Source: Pegoplata infirma | Lineage: Eukaryota; Arthropoda; Insecta; Diptera; Anthomyiidae | Assembly (NCBI GenBank): GCA_963921195.1 | Contig: OY992539.1 | Location: 102,866,964 to 102,930,963, forward strand | Reading direction: 5' to 3' | DNA: 64,000 nt | In this document: positions 12,091 to 24,261 of the stretch, in pieces | How the letters are laid out: every line of letters starts with the position of its first letter | How positions within the stretch are numbered: the stretch's first letter is position 1 | Program-made: the position numbers and the translations under genes | The notes under the pieces: generated by a model | What the model was told of the DNA's origin: nothing | The model's input: the letters and a program-made list of their open reading frames with translations, nothing else | Databases searched by the model: none

Positions 12091-13855
12091 AAAATTTCTT
12101 AGGAAATAAAAAAGAAAAGTTAGTTTTAGGTAATTTTATGAGTTATTATTAAAATATTTGTTACAATATAATTCAAATCAATTAATGTTGATATAATATT
12201 TCAGTTTAAAATTAATTTGATTGGTGACAACTAATTCTGTGAACACATTTCTATCGAAAACTCTCTTTCGAAAATATTGCAGAAACTAAGTTTTGAATAT
12301 TCGCCCTCGATATTTCTTCATTAAATGAATCAATTTTATGCCATATGAAGGTTATCATTATGTAATTGAATCAAGGCGATCAGGAATGTCAATTTTTTTG
12401 CGGAATTGTTTTTGGGGTGGTGAATATGAATAAAAAATGCAAATAATGAATAAGTGCTAAAATTATAATTTATAAATTTGGCGCCATATATAGCACCATA
12501 GAAGAAATGTTTCCCCTAATATCGAAATCAACACCCACCTCCTGCCACCACCACTCCTCCAAAAAAGACCTGGCAATTTTTCGGTCCAGCCTAATTTACC
12601 ACTCTCACTTGTATTTTTAGAACTTCATTTTCTGTTTATTAGTCATCCAAATAAAAGATTAATTGGGTAACTTTGTCTAATAAATGAATACAAAAAAATA
12701 AATTGAATCAATTAAATTTGAACTTTATTTAATTAACAACAAACGGTGTCAAAATGAACCCTCTATAAATATGTAACAGTTAAAATTTGTTTGTATTTAA
12801 TCACTACGTGATGAGGAAATTATATTTACAGTGACTCAAAGTAATAATGGAACAGCATATATTTTTAAGCAGTTCTTTAAAGGAAAAGTTGTCAATACTA
12901 AACCTGATTATTATCAATCGACTATTTTTGAAAAAATTGCTATATAGGAAATTTTCCAAGCTTTAATTTGAGCTTGATAGCGTCCAGATTGAGCAAATAT
13001 TAAATGAGATACGAGGGTCACACTGGAAATTGATATTATTTGTATATGTTTTTTTGAAAATTTTTTAAAAATATTCTAAGTCGATTTTTCCCAAGTTCAA
13101 ACATTAAAAATTTAAAAAATTATCCAATAATATTTATTTAGTTATCAGCTAGTTTTTCCAACAACCCAAACAAAAAATGAAATTTTTTAAGTACAGTGGA
13201 AGAAATCCGCATTTTTAGACCTCCAAATCGTTTGACCACCAATCATCAATAAAAAAAAGTTACATGGACTTAAATCTTTGATACCAATTTTTTTCAATTT
13301 TAAATTTTTCGAGGTTTTTTGATTGTAGCTTTTGGTGCAAACTGTAATTTTAAAATTCAAATACACATGGTAAAAGCCCTTGTAAATATGCACAATCTGA
13401 GACTGATTCGAGTGATGTGCCCGCAATGGTTACGAAGCTGCAGCTCTCCAAAAATGGGAAGAAAAAACGTGAATTTTTAAAAAAGTATCGTTTTTGTGAG
13501 GCACACTCCCAGTTTTATTCCGAATGGTTCTGAATGCTTTGTGAACTTTATAATTTACCATTTCCCACTTGATTTACAAACGCACCCAAAAAATATTCAA
13601 TTGTAAAAATTTTATGAGCTTTTTAAATTTTTTGCAAAATTTCGATATTTAAGTTTTGCATTATTTGACAGCCAAATGTGCATGGCTGAAAGTTGAACAT
13701 GTAGAAACAATGGTATGTGCAAATATAATAAATCACGGAAAGCAACATTGATCAAAAGTTAATATTGGCGAATTCCGGTGTGTTTTTCAGTTTTCACTTT
13801 TTGTAAGGCACATCCAGGCCGCTTATAGAAATTGGTCGGTGAAAGGCGCGTTTGG
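12091..13855. other. AT-rich spacer, no gene seen
   Basis: No credible open frame, RNA gene or bounded mobile element was recognised. The 79-codon minus-strand frame at 13187-13426 is isolated, low-complexity and has no recognisable domain. Confidence 0.5.
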
Positions 13856-13857
13856 TA

Positions 13858-16800
13858 CACTCACATAAAAAATCGGTGGAATGAGGTTGCCACAACCGCA
13901 ATACGGTTGTTGTAACCGGATTGCGTCAGAATCTGAGACTTTTTTTACAGAAAAACTGTCTCTGAATCTGAGTCTTTTTTTATAGAAAAGCTGTCTCAGA
14001 ATCTGAGACTGTTTTTATAGAAAAACTGTCTCAGAATCTGAGACTTTTTTATAGAAAAACTGTCTCAGAATCTGAGACTTTTTTATAGAAAAACTGTCTC
14101 AGAATCTGAGACTTTTTTATAGAAAAACTGTCTCAGAATCTGAGACTTTTTTATAGAAAAACTGTCTCAGAATCTGAGACTTTTTTATAGAAAAACTGTC
14201 TCAGAATCTGAGACTTTTTTTTATAGAAAAACTGTCTCAGAATCTGAGACTTTTTTATAGAAAAACTGTCTCAGAATCTGAGGCTTTTTCTATCAGAATC
14301 TGAGACTTTTTCTATAGAAAAACTGTCTCAGAATCTGAGACTTTTTTATAGCAAAACTGTTTCAGAATCTGAGACTTTTTTTATAGAAAAACTGTTGCAG
14401 AATCTGAGACTTTTTTATAGAAAAACTGTCTCAGAATCTGAGATTTTTCTATAGATATCCTGTCTCAGAATCTGAGACTTTTTTTATAGAAAAACTGTTT
14501 CAGAATCTGAGACTTTTTTTTATAGAAAAACTGTCTCAGAATCTGAGACTTTTTTTATAGAAAAACTGTTTCAGAATATGAGACTTTTTCTATAGAAAAA
14601 CTATGTCAGAATCTGAGACTTTTTCTATAGAAACACTGTCTCAGAATCTGAGACTTTTTCTATAGAAAAACTGTCTCAGAATCTGAGACTTTTTCTATAG
14701 AAAAACTGTCTCAGAATCTGAGACTTTTTCTATAGAAAAACTGTCTCAGAATCTGAGACTTTTTCTATAGAAAAACTGTCTCAGAATCTGAGACTTTTTC
14801 TATAGAAAAACTGTCTCAGAATCTGAGACTTTTTCTATAGAAAAACTGTCTCAGAATCTGAGACTTTTTCTATAGAAAAACTGTCTCAGAATCTGAGACT
14901 TTTTCTATAGAAAAACTGTCTCAGAATCTGAGACTTTTTCTATAGAAAAACTGTCTCAGAATCTGAGACTTTTTCTATAGAAAAACTGTCTCAGAATCTG
15001 AGACTTTTTTTATAGAAAAACTGTTTCAGAATATGAGACTTTTTCTATAGAAAAACTGTCTCAGAATCTGAGACTTTTTCTATAGAAACACTGTCTCAGA
15101 ATCGGAGACTTTTTCTATGGAAAAATTGTCTCAGAATCTGAGACTTTTTCTATAGAAAAACTGTCTCAGAATCTGAGACTTTTTCTATAGAAAAACTGTC
15201 TCAGAATCTGAGACTTTTTCTATAGAAAAAATGTCTCAGAATCTGAGACTTTTTCTATAGAAAAAATGTCTCAGAATCTGAGACTTTTTCTATAGAAAAA
15301 CTGTCTCAGAATCTGAGACTTTTTCTTTATAAAAACTGTCTCAGAATCGGAGACTTTTTCTTTAGAAAAACTGTCTCAGAATCTGAGACTTTTTCTTTAG
15401 AAAAACTGTCTCAGAATCTGAGACTTTTTCTTTAGAAAAACTGTCTCAGAATCTGAGACTTTTTCTTTAGAAAAACTGTCTCAGAATCTGAGACTTTTTC
15501 TTTAGAAAAACTGTCTCAGAATCTGAGACTTTTTCTTTAGAAAAACTGTCTCAGAATCTGAGACTTTTTCGTTAGAAAAACTGTCTCAGAATCTGAGACT
15601 TTTTCTTTAGAAAAACTGTCTCAGAATCTGAGACTTTTTCGTTAGAAAAACTGTCTCAGAATCTGAGACTTTTTCTTTAGAAAAACTGTCTCAGAATCTA
15701 GGACTTTTTCTTTAGAAAAACTGTCTCAGAATCTGAGACTTTTTCTTTAGAAAAACTGTCTCAGAATCTGAGACTTTTTCTTTAGAAAAACTGTCTCAGA
15801 ATCTGAGACTTTTTCTTTAGAAAAACTGTCTCAGAATCTGAGACTTTTTCTTTAGAAAAACTGTCTCAGAATCTGAGACTTTTTCTTTAGAAAAACTGTC
15901 TCAGAATCTGAGACTTTTTCTTTAGAAAAACTGTCTCAGAATCTGAGACTTTTTCTTTAGAAAAACTGTCTCAGAATCTGAGACTTTTTCTTTAGAAAAA
16001 CTGTCTCAGAATCTGAGACTTTTTCTTTAGAAAAACTGTCTCAGAATCTGAGACTTTTTCTTTAGAAAAACTGTCTCAGAATCTGAGACTTTTTCTTTAG
16101 AAAAACTGTCTCAGAATCTGAGACTTTTTCTTTAGAAAAACTGTCTCAGAATCTCAGACTTTTTCTTTAGAAAAACTGTCTCAGAATCTGAGACTTTTTC
16201 TTTAGAAAAACTGTCTCAGAGTCTGAGACTTTTTCTTTAGAAAAACTGTCTCAGAATCTGAGACTTTTTCTTTAGAAAAACTGTCTCAGAATCTGAGACT
16301 TTTTCTTTATAAAAACTGTCTCAGAATCGGAGACTTTTTCTTTAGAAAAACTGTCTCAGAATCTGAGACTTTTTCTTTAGAAAAACTGTCTCAGAATCTG
16401 AGACTTTTTCTATACAAAAACTGTCTCAGAATCTAAGACTTTTTCTATAGAAAAACTGACTTTTTCTTTAGAAAAACTGTCTCAGAATCTGAGACTTTTT
16501 CTATACAAAAACTGTCTCAGAATCTAAGACTTTTTCTATAGAAAAACTGTCTCAGAATCTGAGACTTTTTCTATAGAAAAACTGTCTCAGAATCTGAGAC
16601 TTTTTCTATAGAAAAACTGTCTCAGAATCTGAGACATTTTTTATAGAAAAACTGTCTCAGAATCTGAGAATTTTTCTATAGAAAAACTGTCTCAGAATCT
16701 GAGAATTTTTCTATAGAAAAACTGTCTCAGAATCTGAGAATTTTTCTATAGAAAAACTGTCTCAGAATCTGAGAATTTTTCTATAGAAAAACTGTCTCAG

Positions 16801-19236
16801 AATCTGAGACTTTTTCTATAGAAAAACTGTCTCAGAATCTGAGACTTTTTCTATAGAAAAACTGTCTCAGAATCTGAGACTTTTTCTATAGAAAAATTGT
16901 CTCAGAATCTGAGACTTTTTCTATAGAAAAACTGTCTCAGAATCTGAGACTTTTTCTATAGAAAAACTGTCTCAGAATCTGAGACTTTTTCTATAGAAAA
17001 ACTGTCTCAGAATCTGAGACTTTTTCTATAGAAAAACTGTCTCAGAATCTGAGACTTTTTCTATAGAAAAACTGTCTTAGAATCTGAGACTTTTTCTATA
17101 GAAAAACTGTCTCAGAATCTGAGACTTTTTCTATAGAAAAACTGTCTCAGATTCTGAGACAGTTTTTCTATAGAAAAAGTCTCAGAATCTGAGACTTTTT
17201 CTATAGAAAAACTGTCTCAGAATCTGAGACTTTTTCTATAGAAAAACTGTCTCAGAATCTGAGACTTTTTCTATAGAAAAACTGTCTCAGAATCTGAGAC
17301 TTTTTCTATAGAAAAACTGTCTCAGAATCTGAGACTTTTTCTATAGAAAAACTGTCTCAGAATCTGAGACTTTTTCTATAGAAAAACTGTCTCAGAATCT
17401 GAGACTTTTTCTATAGAAAAACTGTCTCAGAATCTGAGACTTTTTCTATAGAAAAACTGTCTCAGAATCTGAGACTTTTTCTATAGAAAAACTGTCTCAG
17501 AATCTGAGACTTTTTCTATAGAAAAACTGTCTCAGAATCTGAGACTTTTTCTATAGAAAAACTGTCTCAGAATCTGAGACTTTTTCTATAGAAAAACTGT
17601 CTCAGAATCTGAGACTTTTTCTATAGAAAAACTGTCTCAGAATCTGAGACTTTTTCTATAGAAAAACTGTCTCAGAATCTGAGACTTTTTCTATAGAAAA
17701 ACTGTCTCAGAATCTGAGACTTTTTCTATAGAAAAACTGTCTCAGAATCTGAGACTTTTTCTATAGAAAAACTGTCTCAGAATCTGAGACTTTTTCTATA
17801 GAAAAACTGTCTCAGAATCTGAGACTTTTTCTATAGAAAAACTGTCTCAGAATCTGAGACTTTTTCTATAGAAAAACTGTCTCAGAATCTGAGACTTTTT
17901 CTATAGAAAAACTGTCTCAGAATCTGAGACTTTTTCTATAGAAAAACTGTCTCAGAATCTGAGACTTTTTCTATAGAAAAACTGTCTCAGAATCTGAGAC
18001 TTTTTCTATAGAAAAACTGTCTCAGAATCTGAGACTTTTTCTATAGAAAAACTGTCTCAGAATCTGAGACTTTTTCTATAGAAAAACTGTCTCAGAATCT
18101 GAGACTTTTTCTATAGAAAAACTGTCTCAGAATCTGAGACTTTTTCTATAGAAAAACTGTCTCAGAATCTGAGACTTTTTCTATAGAAAAACTGTCTCAG
18201 AATCTGAGACTTTTTCTATAGAAAAACTGTCTCAGAATCTGAGACTTTTTCTATAGAAAAACTGTCTCAGAATCTGAGACTTTTTCTATAGAAAAACTGT
18301 CTCAGAATCTGAGACTTTTTCTATAGAAAAACTGTCTCAGAATCTGAGACTTTTTCTATAAAAAAACTGTCTCAGAATCTGAGACTTTTTCTATAGAAAA
18401 ACTGTCTCAGAATCTGAGACTTTTTCTATAGAAAGACTGTCTCAGAATCTGAGACTTTTTCTATAGAAAGACTGTCTCAGAATCTGAGACTTTTTCTATA
18501 GAAAAACTGTCTCAGAATCTGAGACTTTTTCTATAGAAAAACTGTCTCAGAGTCTGAGACTTTTTCTATAGAAAAACTGTCTCAGAGTCTGAGACTTTTT
18601 CTATAGAAAAACTGTCTCAGAATCTGAGACTTTTTCTATAGAAAAACTGTCTCAGAATCTGAGACTTTTTCTATAGAAAAACTGTCTCAGAATCTGAGAA
18701 TTTTTCTATAGAGAAACTGTCTCAGAATCTGAGACTTTTTCTAAAGAAAAACTGTCTCAAAATCGGAAACTTTTTCTATAGAAAAACTTTTTTCCGGGAC
18801 ATTTTTATTATATTTTCCTATAGAAAAATTTTCAGATTCTGAGTAATTTTTCGCATAGAAAAAGTCCCAGATTCTGAAATATTTTTCCTAAAGAAAAAGT
18901 CTCAGATTCTGAGAAGAAGAATACCTTGTATCGGATTTTTAGTAAACGAATTACAACCACATAAAAATGTTACATTAAGTTTATTATCTTTATTAATACT
19001 TAAGTCATTTGTATAACTATATTTTATAACAATAAAAAAAGCAAAAAAAAAAAATTAAAAAACTTGTTTTATAATTGGTTTTTTATTTTGTATTTTGGCA
19101 TAATATCGAAAATATATTAAACACAGCTATGGTTGGGACAACCGGCAATACGGTTGCCATAACCGGCAAATGCCGTTATTTGAGGTTGCTGCAACCGGCA
19201 TTTGTCAGTTGCCTCAACTGTAATTTGCTGTGAGTG
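13858..19236. mobile_element. TA-flanked transposon hosting a 35-bp satellite
   Basis: The left end CACTCACATAAAAAATCGG and the complement of the right end, CACTCACAGCAAATTACAG, share CACTCACA and are flanked by TA (13856-13857, 19237-19238). Next to each end lie related ACCGCAATACGGTTG and ACCGGCAATACGGTTG blocks, further inverted subterminal similarity. The rest is a tandem array listed separately, plus about 230 bp of AT-rich sequence at 18910-19120. The plain reading is a Tc1/mariner-type MITE whose interior repeat expanded to make a 5.4 kb element. Confidence 0.7.
13926..18790 (+). repeat. 35-bp double-palindrome satellite array (~138 units)
   Basis: Each unit joins two palindromes: GTCTCAGAATCTGAGAC (8-bp arms, one central base) and TTTTTCTATAGAAAAA (perfect, 16 bp). 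The period is 35 bp. Diagnostic variants form blocks: T-run units with TTATAG to about 14580, CTATAG units to about 15310, CTTTAG units to about 16390, then CTATAG units to the end. One unit is inverted at about 17140-17190 and one is truncated near 16455. Degenerate units in reverse orientation (CAGATTCTGAG) continue to about 18913. No open frame runs through it. Confidence 0.95.
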
Positions 19237-19238
19237 TA

Positions 19239-19657
19239 GTCTTTTTAATTTTCTATCTTCAATTAATTCGCACCCGAAAAAATTTAAATTTTTAATATCT
19301 TTAAATTTAATGGTTATATAAAATCGTACATTACTTAAAAAAAGTAGAAAAGAAATGTATTTTGATTTATTTTGACATGTCTAATTTGAATAAATTTTTG
19401 AAAATTATTCAATTGTTTTTTGTAGTCGCAAAAATCGCGAAAAATCGCTAAAATTTGTTATAACTTTAAAAAAATTTGTAATAACGTTAAAATGTTTTGT
19501 AATAACCTTAATATTATCATTATTAATCATACTTTGAATAGTTTCAATGTTCAGTGAAGGACAACACTGTAAAATCAGACTTTAAATATTTAAAAAAAAA
19601 AAAAATCAAAAATTAGTATTTCTTTCAAAAATTTTCCCTTTAAACACTGCTGTTTCT
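19239..19657. other. AT-rich spacer
   Basis: No gene or bounded repeat recognised between the satellite-bearing element and the next TA element. It includes a small cluster of TCGCGAAAAATCGC words near 19434-19450. Confidence 0.5.
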
Positions 19658-19659
19658 TA

Positions 19660-20415
19660 CACTCAAAAAAATAAACTGGTAAAACGCCTGGTAAAATGCC
19701 TTGTAATCCCGTTCTACCAATATTTAACAAAAAATCTTGTACTTTGCTCAAACGAGAACTACAGTTTTATTGGTAATTTTACAAGTTTATTTTCGTAATT
19801 GTATTCTACCATTTTGAAAGGTTATTTTACAAAAAAAAAAACTGTAATTTTACAACAAAGTTTTTATTACGAGGATTCTAGTTGAATTACAAAAAAAAAA
19901 CTTTATTTTAAAAAAATTATGTTATACCATGATTTATGTTGTTTAACAAAAAAACTTTTTTTTTTTTGTATTTTTTTTTTATTGAAAAATATTTAAAAAA
20001 AAAAGTTGACAAAATTTTGAAAAATTTATTACGAGGATTAATTTAAGGAGGAGTAGTTAATTTACAAAAAAAAAGAGTTATTTTAAAAAAAATTATTTTA
20101 TTACGAGGATTTATGTTGTTAACAAACATTTTTTTTGTAAATTTACCATTTTGGTTTGTAAATTTACCATTTTTTTTAAACATATTTACCATTTTTTCTT
20201 GTAAGTTTACCATTTTTTTTTTTTGTATTTTTCCGGTTTTAAAACAACATTTTTACCAATAAAATTGGTTATTTTACCAATTTTTGGTGCATTCAAAATT
20301 ACGAGGAAATCCTCGTAATTTTACGAGAATTTTACCTACGTCATATTTTACGAGAATAGCCTCGTAAAATCACGAGATTTATTGGTAACTTTACAAGTTT
20401 TTTTTTTTTTGAGTG
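19660..20415. mobile_element. CACTCAAAA MITE (TA TSD)
   Basis: The ends CACTCAAAAAAATAAACTGG and AAGTTTTTTTTTTTTGAGTG are inverted copies flanked by TA (19658-19659, 20416-20417). The interior repeats TTTACCATTTT and has a nested palindromic stretch at 20300-20385 with ACGAGGAAATCCTCGT. The right TA is also the left TA of the next element. Confidence 0.75.
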
Positions 20416-20417
20416 TA

Positions 20418-20658
20418 CACACAGAAAACAAATTTGCTAATTTCCAACTGAAATTCAGTTGTTGCAACAAGGTGGATGCATTTGAATTATTGTTGTAACA
20501 ACTTAATATCGATAGTTACAACAAAATTTTGTTATTACAACTGTCTTTTAATTGAAACAACTATAAAATTCGTTAGCCACATCAAAATGTAGTAGCAGCA
20601 ACCGAATTTTGAGTTAATACAACTGAAAAATTCAGTTGGAAATTTATTTTTCTCTGTG
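20418..20658. mobile_element. CACAG-type MITE, 241 bp (TA TSD)
   Basis: It starts CACACAGAAAACAAAT and ends ATTTTTCTCTGTG, with matching inner arms (TTTCCAACTGAA and TTCAGTTGGAAA). TA flanks both sides (20416-20417, 20659-20660). The interior is built of GTTGTAACAAC-type words. It abuts the previous element and shares its TA. Confidence 0.75.
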
Positions 20659-20660
20659 TA

Positions 20661-21547
20661 CCTATTAGAGATAGAATAATAATGTTAACTAAGAATTTGT
20701 TGAGATTTTTTAATGCATTTGGTAATATTTTTCTAAAAAAAATAAACCGCTGGGAACATTTATATTTCCCAAAATATTGGAAAATGTCCCGAAAAAAATT
20801 GGTTTATTGCAAATATCTCGATATTTAGCAAACATTTTATGCATTTTTTAATGTGTATTTTAGCTCTAGGTAAGCATAATACAAAATGGTAAGTTTGGCA
20901 AACTTCGGATAAAAAATGTAATTTTGACAATTTTTTTGAAAATGTTAACTTTAAACCGCCATAGTTTTCGGTGCGATCGCACAAATTTATGCACGCTGGC
21001 AGATTTCAATTACTTAATTATAATGTTATTAACCTACAAAGACTTATCAATGTGCCACGAAATAAAATCGCAATTTTTTTTCTTAATTTTAAAAGTTAAT
21101 GACAATTGCCCATATATATTATATAAAATACCATTTTGCAAAAGAAAACTGCTCCATACTGAGAATACATCTAATTTATGGATTATTTTTTATTTTAGAA
21201 TGTTTTTGTATAAACCGTAAAAATTTTTCAAACAAAAATATTTGATATTTAGGTTAATAAACTTTTTTATGGTTTTTAATTGAATTTTAATTATTATCTA
21301 CCTATAAATAAGCCTCTACTTAAACGTTCTCCCCACACACACACATCACATTTACAGGCAAACAAATATAAAATATGGATATAGGCAATCATTTTAATTA
21401 ATACGATAATTCAAAAAAAACTCAAGTATATAGCAAACATAAAGAAGATTAAAAAGTTTTTCAATTATGAAATTTTTTTTTTTGGTTTATTTGAATTATA
21501 TTTAATATCGTTTTTAGTAAGCTTATGCAAATGTTTTTTTATGTATG
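20661..21547. other. AT-rich spacer, no gene seen
   Basis: Short open frames on both strands (74 and 98 codons) overlap each other, lack recognisable domains and are compositionally like the surroundings, so they are not called. Nothing else recognised. Confidence 0.5.
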
Positions 21548-21549
21548 TA

Positions 21550-24197
21550 CACTAGACCACCCAAATTTGCAAAAGTATATTTTTGTTCGCTCCACCGGCA
21601 GTTTCTGATAGATTGGCCATAAAAAATAATATCTGTGTAAGAACTGGATCTCTCGGTTGCATACAGGCCAGTCGATTTGAACTTTTGACCCCAAAAGTGA
21701 CCTAAAAGCACTAAAAAGCTTTTAAGAGCCATAACTCTTAAAATATGCGTTTTTTCAAAAAATACTATATAAGTTTTAATTTGCAGAATAAGAAAGCAAA
21801 CATTTCCTTCATACAAACTTTTGGCCTAAGTCTAAGACATCGTGGTGTTTTTCGCGGTTAAAATAAAAATTTATGTGAAGACTTCATTTAAAACGACCCT
21901 CGTTAAAATTTGGACGGAGACTCAAATAGTCGGTATCCATTATTTTGTAGAGTAAGATATGTAGTTTTCATAAACCAATTACATTTGGAATTTATATGGG
22001 TAATTTCATTACAGAAGAGCCCAAAGCTGACTTTGAAGTTTCGATTATCCAAATGCTGTATACAAATTTGTAAAATTACTTTATTTTAAAGGACCCTCGT
22101 TAAAATTTTAATGGATTGCAATCGGTTTCCATGATTTTGAAGAGTTAAAAATGCAGATTTCAAACAAGTGTTGAAAAGTGTAGGCATTTTTAGCATTATT
22201 TGAAAACATGTTAGCAAAATACTATATGAAAAATACTAGGCATCTTATTACATTTGAACTTGAAGAATAAAAAAATGTTATTACAGTAGAAAATTTCAAT
22301 GAATTTCATGATTCGGATTGTATTCAAGTGGTCTGCCACACGTTAGATGCCTGGGGAAGTTTTAATAACTTGGCTGATTTTCAACCGATTTTAGTTTTTA
22401 GTACGTTATTAGAGAGGCATTTTACTCCAAATCAAAATTCTTTAACCACCTGAATTCAAATTTAACTTAAATACAAAAAAAATGAGAAAACAGAAAAAAA
22501 AAATATTTTTCCTTGTAATCCGTTTTTTAAAATTCAGGGCCCATGTCCAATAAACCTAAATTTTTATGAGACATATTTTTACCAACAACGACTGTATCTA
22601 GGGTAAGTTATGGTTAATGTCTTCCAATTTAATTATTTTGGAGCACCATATAAAATATACCAGAGTCTAAAAAAAACTGAAATTCTCTAAATTTGAAAAA
22701 AATTTAACTAATTGTGCTCACATCTCTTATTATGGATTAAAAATTGTGTAATTTTTAGACTTTTAAAAAAAAAAATCGAAGGTTTCGGACTTTTTGAAAA
22801 ATTCGATTTTAATTTTATACGTTAAAAAATAAGTGATATTTAATTCGAATAATTTTTAAATATTTTTTTTTCTAAAACTACATTTAAATACCAACAAAAC
22901 GTCGTCTAACTTATTGTAAGATATCTATATTTTTTACTGGTCAAAATTAATGAAAAAATTGATTACTCAACACCAACTTGGTATAAAAGTCTGAAAATTT
23001 GAGTGAAAGTTCACAGAAAAAATTTGAAACGAATTTCAATCAACAAAAACGCGGATTCAATCAATTTTTTGATTGAAACTCCTCCAATTAAAAAATTTGT
23101 TATACCAATCATCAAATTGTAGGTGATTGATTGAAAATTATTTCAATCAAACATTTTTTCGATTTTGATCAAAAATTTGATCAATTTTTTGTCTAAAGTC
23201 AATCAAAATAATAATTGATTTAACAAATGAATTGTAAGGTTATGACAAAATTATCAAAAATTTCATCTTTTTTGCTTTCCTATATGTTCCAAACAATAAA
23301 AAAAAGTAAAACCCTATTATTTTGTATATTTTTGAATTATTCTATTCAAATAAATTAAACCGAAAAAAAATTTTGTATGTTGAAAAAAATTTCAATCAAA
23401 ACATTGATTGACTTATTTTAATTTTGTTGATCAATAGATTTAATTGAACATTTTTAGCCAATAATTTTTTGTGTGTTGCATTTAATACGTACTAAAATAT
23501 ATATAAAAAAATTAATCGAAGGGGGTCGGGTCTAAAAGTGAGTGATTTGGCCTGGAATTCCCCAAATATTTTCCAAAAAGTACACATCTAACTCTTCAAA
23601 ATCATTGAAACCGATTGTATCCACTAAAATTTTAACGAGGGTCGTTTAAAATAAAGTAATTTCACAAATTTCTATACAGCATTTCAAAAATCTAAACTTC
23701 AAAGTCAGCTTTGGCCTCTTCTGTAATGAAATTACCCATATAAATTCCAAATGTAATTGGTTTATGAAAACTACATATCTTACTCTACAAAATAATGGAT
23801 ACCGACTAATTGAGTCTCCGTCCAAATTTCAACGAGGGTCGTTTTAAATGAAGTCTTCACATAAATTTTTATTTTAACCGCCAAAAACACCACGATGTCT
23901 TAGACTTAGGCTAAAAATTTGTATGAAGGAAATGTTTGCTTTCTTATTCTGCAAATTAAAACTTATGTAGTATTTTTTGGAAAAACGCATATTTTAAGAG
24001 TTATGGCACTTAAAAGCTTTGTAGTGCTTTTAGGTCACTTTTGGGGTCAAAAGTTCAAATCGACTGGCCTGTATGCAACCGAGAGATGCTGTTCTTGCAC
24101 AGATATTATTTTTTATGGCCAATCTATCAGAAACTGCCGGTGGAGCGAACAAAAAAATACTTTTGCAAATCCCATACATTTTTTGGGTGGTCTAATG
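21550..24197. mobile_element. Long foldback element with CAYTAG termini (TA TSD)
   Basis: The ends CACTAGACCACCC and GGGTGGTCTAATG are inverted copies flanked by TA (21548-21549, 24198-24199). The arms (21550-22145 and 23597-24197) stay similar over about 600 bp, so near-identical ~100-codon open frames appear on opposite strands, at 21523-21816 and 23919-24230. They match no family I know and are best read as arm sequence. The 1.45 kb centre holds a part similar to the foldback at 24262-25984 and a possible CACAG element at 23012-23473. Confidence 0.7.
23012..23473. repeat. AATTGATT-rich palindromic element (CACAG-like start)
   Basis: It starts CACAGAAAAAATTTGAAA and ends near AATAATTTTTTGTG; the interior is mostly ATCAATCAAAATTGATT words in both orientations. 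The termini resemble the CACAG MITEs, but the flanking dinucleotides do not match cleanly, so the boundaries are tentative. Confidence 0.45.
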
Positions 24198-24261
24198 TAC
24201 ACTTGGGCTATACGTTCTTTTTTGGCATAACACAGTCGCAGAGGCCATTCAAAACTATGTA

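Noticed and set aside
13926..18790. A CRISPR-like array
   Set aside because: Units are contiguous with no unique spacers, the unit is two palindromes, and the setting is eukaryotic and transposon-bound. It is a satellite.
21523..24230. Two near-identical ~100-codon proteins on opposite strands (21523-21816 and 23919-24230)
   Set aside because: They are the two arms of one foldback element. No known domain, no splice or regulatory context, and differences look unconstrained.
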